DNA of 6,658 bases from the NCBI GenBank assembly GCA_902827055.1, contig CADEHD010000120.1, positions 1 to 6,658 on the forward strand, read 5' to 3'. This DNA is from an uncultured Chloroflexota bacterium. Lineage in GTDB: Bacteria > Chloroflexota > Dehalococcoidia > UBA2979. Positions 1-5,999 of this stretch are shown one piece after another; within the stretch, counting starts at the first letter, position 1, and each line of letters starts with the position of its first letter. Under the pieces are notes generated by a model, which saw only the letters and a list, made by a program, of their open reading frames with translations, did not search any database and was not told the origin of the DNA. The position numbers and the translations under genes are program-made.

Positions 1-874
<874 letters not shown>

Positions 875-890
875 GATTACGCTCCGTGGA

Positions 891-907
891 ACCCTGCTCG
901 GCAGGGT
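891..907 (-). promoter_or_regulatory. Perfect 7-bp hairpin in the glyS leader
   Basis: ACCCTGC and GCAGGGT form a perfect inverted repeat around a 3-nt loop, ending 16 nt before the GTG start of glyS and about 6 nt from its SD. No T-run follows, so it is not a standard intrinsic terminator. The T-box core with the UGGN bulge, typical of aminoacyl-tRNA synthetase leaders, is not visible. It could affect ribosome access or end the upstream HD transcript, but its role is unknown. The rest of the 116-nt gap (875-990) shows nothing else I can name. Confidence 0.4.
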
Positions 908-990
908 GACTACTGGGGAGGGTTATCGTTCAGGAGCGGCGCGATGAGCGCAAGCACGGCCGCCGAGGGGCGCCGCGTCGTTCCGAGGTA

Positions 991-2256
991 CTAGCCCGTG
1001 CGCGAGGCGTCGCCGGAGCGCTCTACGGCCTCCAGCGCCGCGGGCAGCATCGCCGCGACCTGAGGATCGAACTGCGCGCCGGCGCCGCCCTCGATGACGC
1101 TCAGCGCCTCCCTCGCACCGAACGCGGCACGATAGGGACGCTCCGAGCGGAGGGCGCAGTAGCTGTCCGCCACGGCGAGGATCCGAGCCGGCAGCGGGAT
1201 ATCGTCCCCGGTGAGCATCTCGGGGTAGCCCCGACCATCGATACGCTCGTGATGGGCCTCGATCCAGCGGGCCACGACGTCCATGCCTGGCAGACCTTCG
1301 ACGATCAACCCGCCAGACGAGGCGTGGCGCTGCATGCTCTCCATCTCGGGGACGGTGAGAATCGCGGGCTTATCGGTGATGTGGCGCGGCACGCCGAGCA
1401 GCCCGATGTCGGCCAGCTGTCCGGCGACGAACAGCGCCTCGAGCATGGTCGCCGGCATCGCTGCCTGGCGCCCCAGCTCCACGGCCACCGCGGCGACGCG
1501 GTCGGACCGACCCTCCTCGCGTGCTGCGGCATCCACGATGCGCCCGAAGACGCGCGCGGCGTCGGCCACAGCGCTTGCGGACGGCTCCCCGTCGCTCACA
1601 CCGAGGTTCAGCGGGAGGTCGCTGCCGGAGAGGTCAATCCACGTCTGGTCCGAGTGCAGGACCGTCTCCAGCGCCTCGGCGACACGCGGCCCCATGATCG
1701 GCAGCAGCGAGCCCGCCGGCTTGCGCAGCCGCGAGCGGGCGCGCAGCAGGTTGTCGAGCCCTTCGCCCTCGTCGGACGCCCAGTGCGCCGCGATGACAAT
1801 CAGCGCCTCGAGCGGGATCGCCTCGGCGGCAAGCCCACGAGGGCGACCCGTGCCGTCCCACCGCTCGTGCGAGGCGCGGATCGCACCCTGCACGGCGCGG
1901 TCGTATCCGAACTGCGCCGCCACCCACGCGCCGACCGCGGTGTGCCCGCCGGGGTTGGAGGCGTTATCGGGGGCCGCGCGGACGGCGATCCCGGAGTCGT
2001 GCAGGAGGCCGGCGGCGACCACGCGCGCGGTCACGGCGGGCTCGAGCCCCAGCTCGTCGGCCATGCGCTTCGCGAGGTACGCCACGCGCGTCGAGTGCCC
2101 GGTCGGCTGCGACTCCGCGAGGTCGAACGCGGCCGAGAGCACGGCCACCACCTCGGTACGGGTGAGCTGCGGGAGCTCCACCACCTCGCGCGCCTGCTGC
2201 AGCGCGTAGGCGAGGTTACCGGAGGCCGTGAGACCAGAAGTCGCGTCCGTCGTCAC
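991..2256 (-). CDS. Tandem HD / HD-GYP-type phosphohydrolase-fold protein
   Basis: A 421-residue protein with two HD-type domains. HD-GYP proteins are metal-dependent phosphodiesterases acting mainly on cyclic di-GMP. Domain 1 (about 30-205) keeps H54 (GHSTRVA), H86-D87 (LLHDSG), H105 and H130 (HERWDGTGRP), but has AAHWAS where VAD is expected. Domain 2 (about 230-410) keeps H311, H335-H336 (HHERIDGRGYP, with the GYP signature) and D364 (AVADSY), but has R250 in place of the first His and A282-D283 in place of HD. Each domain thus lacks ligands the other retains. No membrane segment, receiver or LuxR-type domain is visible. The start chosen is GTG 2256, with GGAGG (2262-2266) 5 nt upstream. 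ATG 2328 would add 24 residues and has no clear SD; ATG 2400 runs nearly to the divergent gene. Substrate is unknown, and activity may need both halves. Confidence 0.9.
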   Translation of the reverse strand: MTTDATSGLTASGNLAYALQQAREVVELPQLTRTEVVAVLSAAFDLAESQPTGHSTRVAYLAKRMADELGLEPAVTARVVAAGLLHDSGIAVRAAPDNASNPGGHTAVGAWVAAQFGYDRAVQGAIRASHERWDGTGRPRGLAAEAIPLEALIVIAAHWASDEGEGLDNLLRARSRLRKPAGSLLPIMGPRVAEALETVLHSDQTWIDLSGSDLPLNLGVSDGEPSASAVADAARVFGRIVDAAAREEGRSDRVAAVAVELGRQAAMPATMLEALFVAGQLADIGLLGVPRHITDKPAILTVPEMESMQRHASSGGLIVEGLPGMDVVARWIEAHHERIDGRGYPEMLTGDDIPLPARILAVADSYCALRSERPYRAAFGAREALSVIEGGAGAQFDPQVAAMLPAALEAVERSGDASRTG

Positions 2257-2424
2257 AGCATCCTCCGCCACGCACGGTCTCTGTATTTCATCGTCGGCAG
2301 GAACGCCATCGATCCGTAGGCGTTCCATATGGGAGCGGCGCTCGCACTCGGACAGCGCCTTGCACCCACAGGCCGTCGGGCAGGAGAATCGGCGCCCCAC
2401 AGCGCCCGCCCATCAGGAGCTCCC
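2257..2424. other. Divergent intergenic region between the HD protein and the MBL hydrolase
   Basis: These 168 bp carry the SDs of both divergent genes (GGAGG at 2262-2266 on the minus strand, AGGAG at 2415-2419 on the plus strand) and must hold their promoters. I see no strong paired -35/-10 elements on either strand. The sequence GGAGCTCC (2416-2423) is an 8-bp palindrome overlapping the plus-strand SD. GGGAGC (2331-2336) and GCTCCC (2419-2424) form a distant inverted repeat. The minus-strand frame stays open across the region, so an N-terminal extension of the HD protein cannot be fully excluded. Confidence 0.5.
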
Positions 2425-3060
2425 TTGATCCTCCTCGCGATGCCCGTGGGACGATTGCAGGCGAATTGCTACGTGGTCGGCGACGAGGACACGCGCGAGG
2501 TCCTCGTGATTGACCCCGGCGACGAGGCCGATCGGGTGCTTCGCGAGGCCCGGGACCAGGACCTGCGCGTGGTCGGCGTGCTGGTCACGCACCACCACCT
2601 GGACCACTCGGGGCAGGCCCACGAGCTGCTCGCAGGCGCGCCGGGCGCCCGCTTCTACATGCACCGGCAGGACTACCCGCGCATCGCCGAGTCAGCGCCG
2701 ATGGCCTCGCAGTGGTACGGCCACGCCGTGACGCCGCCCCCCGAGCCCGACCGCTTCCTGGAGCACGGCGACGTCATCGAGGCCGGGTGCCACCGCTTCA
2801 CGGCGCTGCACTGCCCCGGCCACACGCCCGGGAGTCTCTGCCTCTACAACGATGAGAATGAGGGCGTGGTGTTCACCGGCGACGTGCTGTTCGCGGGATC
2901 GGTGGGCCGCTCGGACTTCCCCGGAGGGGACCACGCGCAGCTGATCGCATCGATCCGGGAGCATCTGCTGACGCTACCGGACACCACGTTCGTGCTGCCA
3001 GGCCACCTCGGCGGGTCCACCATCGAACGCGAGCGACGCTTCAACCCGTTCCTGCGATAG
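2425..3060 (+). CDS. Metallo-beta-lactamase-fold hydrolase, glyoxalase II-like
   Basis: A 211-residue cytoplasmic protein made of a single MBL-fold domain, the usual length for the bacterial group often annotated as hydroxyacylglutathione hydrolase-like; it probably hydrolyses a thioester or similar bond at a dinuclear metal site. Metal-binding motifs in order: the THHHLDH block at 55-61 (H56, H58, D60, H61), H133 in CPGHTPGS, D153 in FTGDVLF, and H194 in LPGHLGG. The C-terminal ERERRFNPFL (201-210) is typical of the family. The family usually has PGHG, and here the Gly is Leu (PGHL). The start is TTG 2425, supported by AGGAG (2415-2419) with a 5-nt spacer and by homology beginning immediately. 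ATG 2440 is a weaker alternative that would cut into the first strand. It stands alone on this strand, divergent from the HD gene and converging with the Cys-rich gene. The substrate cannot be deduced here. Confidence 0.94.
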   Translation: MILLAMPVGRLQANCYVVGDEDTREVLVIDPGDEADRVLREARDQDLRVVGVLVTHHHLDHSGQAHELLAGAPGARFYMHRQDYPRIAESAPMASQWYGHAVTPPPEPDRFLEHGDVIEAGCHRFTALHCPGHTPGSLCLYNDENEGVVFTGDVLFAGSVGRSDFPGGDHAQLIASIREHLLTLPDTTFVLPGHLGGSTIERERRFNPFLR

Positions 3061-3113
3061 CGTCGCGCCAGCCCACGAAGGGCGTCCCGGCGTGTGTGCC
3101 TCGGAGGCGGCGG

Positions 3114-3437
3114 CTAACGCTCGATGACGAGGCCCGACGGGGAGAGCCCGCCCGTCTCGATGACCAGCCCCGAGGGCCGGACGTCCTCGGTCACCGCGAG
3201 CGCTGCCGGCAGCCGAGGGGTACCCTCCGCTGCTACCCAGCCCTCCGGAAACGACACCTGCGTCGACCCCACGGTCCAGGTGCCGTCGAAGCTGTACTTG
3301 ACGGCGTTGCCATGGTGCGTGTCGCACAGCGCGAGACCGCTTGGCTCGTGGTGGTAGCTCGCCGGGGCGCTGCACTCGGTCGGCGTGCAGCAGTTATCGA
3401 TGGTGACCAGCTGGTTGCACAGCAGTCCCTCTGGCAT
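3114..3437 (-). CDS. Unrecognised Cys/His-rich small protein, probable metal binder
   Basis: A 107-residue protein that I do not recognise. A strong SD (GGAGGT, 6 nt before ATG 3437) and non-random composition support it as a real gene. The first 42 residues are rich in potential ligands: C7, C16, C17, C22, H29, H30, C38, H41, H42. The stretch from C17-x4-C22 to C38-x2-H41 has the spacing of a small zinc knuckle, so zinc binding is a reasonable inference but unproven. The middle (about 47-70) looks like beta strands with WTVGSTQVSFPEGW. The C-terminus repeats PSGLVIE exactly at 88-94 and 100-106. There is no signal peptide or membrane segment. It is the last gene of the leftward cluster, 76 nt after the OmdA gene, and converges on the MBL gene with a 53-nt gap. 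That gap (3061-3113) shows only weak short inverted repeats and no convincing terminator. Confidence 0.72.
   Translation of the reverse strand: MPEGLLCNQLVTIDNCCTPTECSAPASYHHEPSGLALCDTHHGNAVKYSFDGTWTVGSTQVSFPEGWVAAEGTPRLPAALAVTEDVRPSGLVIETGGLSPSGLVIER
3120..3176 (-). repeat. In-gene duplication encoding PSGLVIE twice
   Basis: Codons 88-94 (3156-3176) and 100-106 (3120-3140) of the Cys/His-rich protein encode the same seven residues with a period of 12 residues (36 bp). The DNA copies differ mainly at third positions, with a common GTCATCGAG core. This suggests an older duplication kept at protein level rather than a recent slippage event. Confidence 0.8.
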
Positions 3438-3513
3438 CGGCGCACCTCCAACCTCGTCGCCCCGATGTGCGGAGCGCGCTCATTGTGCCACAGGGCCCAC
3501 GGCCCTCGCAGCC

Positions 3514-3765
3514 TCAGTCGAGAGACCGCCCGGTTCGCCACGCCATGTGCATGTAGCGCTCACCGCCGGCCAACTCGTCGAGCATCTGGGAAATGCGGCG
3601 CTCCCGAGTGTCGGGGCGCCGGGCGCGCGCGATCCATCCGAGGTAGTCGTTGCGCTGGTACGGAGGGCGCTCGGCGTAGGCGATCGCGAGCCCGCGCGCC
3701 TCGAGCAGCCCGGCGATATCCGGCGGCATCGCGTTGCGAGGGCGGAGCGGCCGCGGCGCGTCCAC
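3514..3765 (-). CDS. Single-domain YdeI/OmpD-associated (OmdA) family protein
   Basis: An 83-residue protein matching the short C-terminal domain of YdeI-type proteins, a family with weak experimental links to bacteriocin or stress protection and no known biochemical activity. The signature stretch is RPPYQRNDYLGWI (33-45), followed by the Arg-rich helix ARRPDTRERRISQML (48-62). Longer relatives carry an extra N-terminal domain, but stand-alone copies are familiar, so this is probably complete rather than truncated. The start is GTG 3765: GAGGT lies 5 nt upstream, and the stop of the preceding FmdB gene lies 8 nt upstream, implying co-translation. ATG 3729 fits where homology begins but has no SD; using it would drop a Pro/Arg-rich 12-residue leader. 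No membrane segment. A weak 5-bp stem (3492-3506) follows the stop, and no T-run is present. Confidence 0.82.
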   Translation of the reverse strand: MDAPRPLRPRNAMPPDIAGLLEARGLAIAYAERPPYQRNDYLGWIARARRPDTRERRISQMLDELAGGERYMHMAWRTGRSLD

Positions 3766-3773
3766 CCGCGACC

Positions 3774-4109
3774 TCAGACGTCCTTCACAGCGTCAGGCAG
3801 GTCGCCCTCCCGAGCTCGGGCGATCTGTTCGCGCGTCTCGGCAGGGACCTCCATCCCATACTCCTGGAAGCGCTTCTCGACCCAGCGGCCAATCTGCCGA
3901 GGGTCGCGCACGCCCTCCGGACCGCTGCCGTCGCCGTACTCGGAGAGCACGTCGGAATCGGTCTTCAGGCGCGCGACTCGCGACATGAGGCGCTGCATGC
4001 CGTTCGAGCCGCAGTGCTCGCACGTCGCCACCGCCTGCGCGCTGACTGACCGCACGAACACGCTGCTCACGCGGCGGCAGTCGTCGCATCGGTACTCGTA
4101 GATCGGCAC
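3774..4109 (-). CDS. FmdB-type zinc-ribbon protein, copy 1 (111 residues)
   Basis: Small putative regulatory zinc-ribbon protein of the FmdB family, named after a protein linked to formamidase genes; no general function is established. It opens with the family signature MPIYEYRCDDC, and the ribbon is C8-x2-C11 and C30-x2-C33, with GSNGMQRLMS following. The rest (about 50-111) is charged and probably helical, including DPRQIGRWVEKRF. This tail aligns in outline with the tail of the neighbouring copy, so the pair looks like an old tandem duplication. Start GTG 4109 is fixed by the signature and by GGAGG four nt upstream. The gene lies 35 nt after copy 2 and 8 nt before the OmdA gene, so all three are probably one transcript. 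Confidence 0.91.
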   Translation of the reverse strand: MPIYEYRCDDCRRVSSVFVRSVSAQAVATCEHCGSNGMQRLMSRVARLKTDSDVLSEYGDGSGPEGVRDPRQIGRWVEKRFQEYGMEVPAETREQIARAREGDLPDAVKDV

Positions 4110-4144
4110 GCGCCCTCCGAGGTGTGTGGCAGGCCTGGCGTTGC

Positions 4145-4567
4145 CTAGTGCGCGTGGCCCCCGTCGGACCCGCTGGTGGCGTCGGCCTTCCGCTTCTCGA
4201 TGCGGTATCGCAGCGTGTGCTCGGGATCGACGCGCTCCACGGGATCGTCGCCACCGTACGCGCGCTCGGCCATCTCCTTGAAGTCGGAGCCGATGTCCTC
4301 ACCCAGCTCGCGCCCGAGCTGGCGGGACCACCGGGCGAACGAGCCGGGGTCGGCCCCGCGGAGGCGCCCCAGCTCCTGGTCCACGTCGATGGCGGCCAGG
4401 CGGTCGGCCTCGCTCCGGGCCTGCCGGAACTTCGACATGACGCGGTTGAGCTGAGCGCTGCCGCACTGCGGGCACTCGGGCGACGCGGCCGTCGCCGCCG
4501 AGGCGCTCCGGAAGAAGATATCCACACGCCGCCCACAGCCGGAGCAGTCGTACTCGTACGTCGGCAT
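4145..4567 (-). CDS. FmdB-type zinc-ribbon protein, copy 2 (140 residues)
   Basis: Second FmdB-family protein, upstream in the same operon. The signature MPTYEYDCSGC starts the protein; the zinc ligands are C8, C11, C32 and C35. A charged helical tail follows, with ADPGSFARWSRQL near 72-84 and GEDIGSDFKEMAERAYGG near 89-106. It ends in a His-containing GGHAH tail. The frame stays open upstream to ATG 4681, but ATG 4567 is the true start: the family signature begins exactly there and a GAGGGGGT stretch precedes it by 4 nt. The longer form would overlap yraN. A 64-nt gap separates it from yraN, and a possible -10 element lies in that gap, so this sub-operon may have its own promoter. Confidence 0.92.
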   Translation of the reverse strand: MPTYEYDCSGCGRRVDIFFRSASAATAASPECPQCGSAQLNRVMSKFRQARSEADRLAAIDVDQELGRLRGADPGSFARWSRQLGRELGEDIGSDFKEMAERAYGGDDPVERVDPEHTLRYRIEKRKADATSGSDGGHAH

Positions 4568-4592
4568 CAGCACCCCCTCGCGGTCGGTGGTG

Positions 4593-4601
4593 CAGTGTAA
4601 C
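4593..4601 (-). promoter_or_regulatory. Candidate -10 region for the fmdB-fmdB-omdA genes
   Basis: The minus-strand sequence GTTACACTG contains TACACT (4594-4599), a 4/6 match to TATAAT of TANNNT form. It would place a transcription start near 4587, about 20 nt before the fmdB copy 2 start. No good -35 hexamer is seen at 16-18 nt. The same 9-mer occurs upstream of ftsH. Support is only this motif and its position. Confidence 0.3.
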
Positions 4602-4631
4602 GGAACGGGCCGGAGATCGAACGTGGGCGCG

Positions 4632-5000
4632 CTACCGCTCGACGGCACTCCGAATGTGGTTGACGGAGCCCACGGAGCCATCGACCTTCAGGTCGATCGC
4701 GATGAGGTCGACACGGAGCGATTGCGGCAGATCGGGGTGGTCGGCGGAGTACGCCAGTGCGAGCTCGGCCATGCGGCGCTTCTTCGCCTCCGAGAGCGCC
4801 TCTGTGGCCTTGCCCGTGCCGCCGGGACGGCGCAGCTTCACCTCGACGAACACCAGCGTGTCCTTATCGAGGGCGACGAGGTCGATTTCGCCCTCGGGGC
4901 GGCGGACGTTGCGGTCCACCACCTCGTAGCCCTCTTTCTTGAGGTAGTCAGACGCCAGTCGCTCGCCCGACTGGCCCAGGCGCATGGCACGGTTCGTCAT
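4632..5000 (-). CDS. yraN: YraN / UPF0102 family nuclease-like protein
   Basis: A 122-residue protein of the UPF0102 family, which has a Holliday-junction-resolvase-like PD-(D/E)xK fold; its cellular role is poorly defined. Seen: an early helix with G-E13-RLA, RNVRRPEGEIDLVALD at about 30-45 containing D40, and FVEVKLR at 51-57 containing E53 and K55. D40, E53 and K55 make the nuclease-like active site. KATEALSEAKKRRM then matches the conserved helix. The length is normal for the family. Start ATG 5000 overlaps the rnhB stop as ATGA (4997-5000), so translation is probably coupled to rnhB; only a weak GAG is seen upstream. ATG 4985 is a less likely alternative. The rnhB-yraN pairing is common in bacteria and supports a link to nucleic-acid maintenance. 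Confidence 0.95.
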   Translation of the reverse strand: MTNRAMRLGQSGERLASDYLKKEGYEVVDRNVRRPEGEIDLVALDKDTLVFVEVKLRRPGGTGKATEALSEAKKRRMAELALAYSADHPDLPQSLRVDLIAIDLKVDGSVGSVNHIRSAVER

Positions 5001-5677
5001 GGTGAGCTCGTTATCATCTCTTCGAGCACGTCGTTGACTGATGGGCGTCCGCGCAGCGCTGCTCGAACCGGCGCGAACGTGAGTCGATGGACCGTCGAGT
5101 ACCCCAGGCGCGCCAGCGCCTCGCGGTGTCCTGCTGTGTAGTATCCCTTATTTTGGGCTAAGCCGTACCCCGGAAATCTCGCATCCAGCGCACACATCAC
5201 GGCATCACGCTCGACTTTGGCGACGATGCTCGCGGCCGCGACCGACTTGCAGAGCGCATCGGCGTCGACGACTGCCTGCTGGCGCATCCACCCCGCCACC
5301 ACCTCGCGACCATCGACGATCAGTGCGTCGGGCGGGCCTGACAATTGTGATACCGCGATCCGCATCGCGAGGCGGGTCGCCCGCACGATCCCGATCTGGT
5401 CGATCACATGGTTAGACACCCCGCCGATGCCGAAGTCGGCGGAGCGGCGGATCTCCCGCGCCAGCTCCTCGCGAGCCGGTGCCTCCAGCTCCTTCGAATC
5501 ACGCAGCCGCGACAGCCAGCGCAGCCGCGAGGTCGGCAACACGACGGCTCCGGCGTACACCGGCCCGGCGAGGGGGCCACGGCCCACCTCGTCCACGCCC
5601 GCCACGCGCACGGCGCCCGAACGCCACAGCGCCCGCTCGTACCGCCAGGTTGGCAATCCCTGCCCGCCCACGCTCAT
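4997..5677 (-). CDS. rnhB: Ribonuclease HII
   Basis: Endonuclease that cuts RNA in RNA:DNA hybrids and at single ribonucleotides left in DNA, acting in the cytoplasm in replication and repair. It has 226 residues, a usual length. The catalytic set is complete: D29 and E30 in GVDEVGRGPLAGPV, D122 in LIVDG, and D140 in the DADALCKS block. The spacing agrees with known RNase HII enzymes. DSK is at 60-62, AAASIVAKVERD at 147-158, and a KGYYTAGH segment follows. The residue before KGY is Asn, where the family more often has His. The start is uncertain by two codons: ATG 5677 has GAGG only 2 nt away, while GTG 5671 would give 8 nt. A TATCAT box 6 nt before the ATG raises the possibility of leaderless initiation. 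It is the first gene of the leftward cluster, overlapping yraN by 4 nt. Confidence 0.97.
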   Translation of the reverse strand: MSVGGQGLPTWRYERALWRSGAVRVAGVDEVGRGPLAGPVYAGAVVLPTSRLRWLSRLRDSKELEAPAREELAREIRRSADFGIGGVSNHVIDQIGIVRATRLAMRIAVSQLSGPPDALIVDGREVVAGWMRQQAVVDADALCKSVAAASIVAKVERDAVMCALDARFPGYGLAQNKGYYTAGHREALARLGYSTVHRLTFAPVRAALRGRPSVNDVLEEMITSSP

Positions 5678-5683
5678 GTCCTC

Positions 5684-5689
5684 ATGATA
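5684..5689 (-). promoter_or_regulatory. Candidate -10 box for rnhB, possibly giving a leaderless mRNA
   Basis: TATCAT on the minus strand matches TATAAT at 5 of 6 positions and ends exactly 6 nt before the A of ATG 5677, the spacing expected if transcription begins at the start codon. The G+C-rich sequence upstream shows no -35 hexamer. The intervening six bases (GAGGAC) also look like an SD for GTG 5671, so the two readings compete. Confidence 0.35.
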
Positions 5690-5770
5690 GGCGCGCCGCG
5701 CCCCCCTCGCGCGAGGCGCCGACCACGCCGAGGTACGACGCCCCCTGCCCCAGCCGCAGTCCCGCTACCG

Positions 5771-5791
5771 CCCGGCGCCCGGCGCCCGGCG
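5771..5791. repeat. Three tandem copies of a 7-bp unit, CCCGGCG
   Basis: Three perfect adjacent copies of CCCGGCG lie in the rnhB-ftsH intergenic region, where the period of 7 cannot reflect a reading frame. Copy number may vary between strains by slippage. No function is indicated. Confidence 0.75.
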
Positions 5792-5882
5792 TCGGGGCTC
5801 GCCTGATGCGGGCTCCGCCCGGTTCGCCGAGGATGAGAGCTGAATGAAGCGTCGCCGAGCGCCGTGCGGCGCCGAAGTCCGG

Positions 5883-5891
5883 TGTTACACT
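5883..5891 (+). promoter_or_regulatory. Candidate extended -10 promoter element for ftsH
   Basis: TGTTACACT reads as an extended -10 element: TG, one base, then TACACT (5886-5891). A start of transcription near 5898 would give ftsH a leader of about 100 nt that includes the 5918-5938 hairpin. No -35 hexamer is seen, which is tolerable for an extended -10 promoter. The 9-mer GTTACACTG is shared with the gap upstream of the fmdB pair. Confidence 0.35.
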
Positions 5892-5917
5892 GGATTCCCG
5901 GTGCACCGCGGCCAGAT

Positions 5918-5938
5918 TCGAGGGCCCTCGGGCCTCGA
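5918..5938 (+). promoter_or_regulatory. Hairpin in the putative ftsH leader
   Basis: TCGAGG pairs with CCTCGA, and the stem extends by two C-G pairs past a single bulged G to a CTCG loop. It overlaps the 12-bp palindrome CGAGGGCCCTCG. It lies about 60 nt before the ftsH start, too far to mask the ribosome site directly. It could affect mRNA stability, or as a DNA palindrome it could be a protein-binding site. The role is not known. Confidence 0.4.
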
Positions 5939-5999
5939 GACGGCGAGCGCGTCCACGCTCCCGGGCCGGGATGGCATCGAGTAGCAGATTGGCGAACAC

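Larger units (their letters stand above)
5678..5999. other. Divergent intergenic region between rnhB and ftsH, rich in palindromes
   Basis: About 320 bp without a convincing gene. It holds a candidate -10 box on each strand and several perfect palindromes: GGCGCGCC (5690-5697), CCTCGCGCGAGG (5705-5716) and CGAGGGCCCTCG (5919-5930). It also has a 7-bp tandem repeat (5771-5791), a 5-bp stem CGGGC/GCCCG with a 3-nt loop (5809-5821), and a longer hairpin (5918-5938). No tRNA T-arm or D-arm pattern is seen, and no T-run follows any stem. Confidence 0.6.

Noticed and set aside
875..907. T-box riboswitch upstream of glyS
   Set aside because: An AGGGT stretch is present, but the required UGGN bulge, the specifier loop and the terminator/antiterminator pair are not, and the leader is too short.
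1249..2319. Long plus-strand open frame of 356 codons opposite the HD protein
   Set aside because: It lies antisense to conserved HD motifs, is rich in Arg, Gly and His without any motif, and has no SD; it is a shadow.
3061..3113. Bidirectional terminator between the convergent MBL and Cys/His-rich genes
   Set aside because: Only 4-bp stems such as GCCT/AGGC (3098-3108) are found, with no T-run on either strand.
3793..4536. Minus-strand frame of 247 codons across both fmdB genes
   Set aside because: It is an alternative frame of the two FmdB genes, whose signatures, zinc ligands and SDs are clear. Composition is Arg/Ser/Pro-rich noise.
4568..4681. Longer N-terminus for FmdB copy 2 from ATG 4681
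   Set aside because: It would overlap the 3' end of yraN, and the family signature MPTYEY begins exactly at ATG 4567, which has a good SD.
5844..5984. Small 46-codon frame in the ftsH leader, in frame with ftsH and ending at TAG
   Set aside because: There is no good SD, the product is basic and featureless, and the candidate promoter lies inside it. A regulatory upstream frame cannot be excluded but is unsupported.
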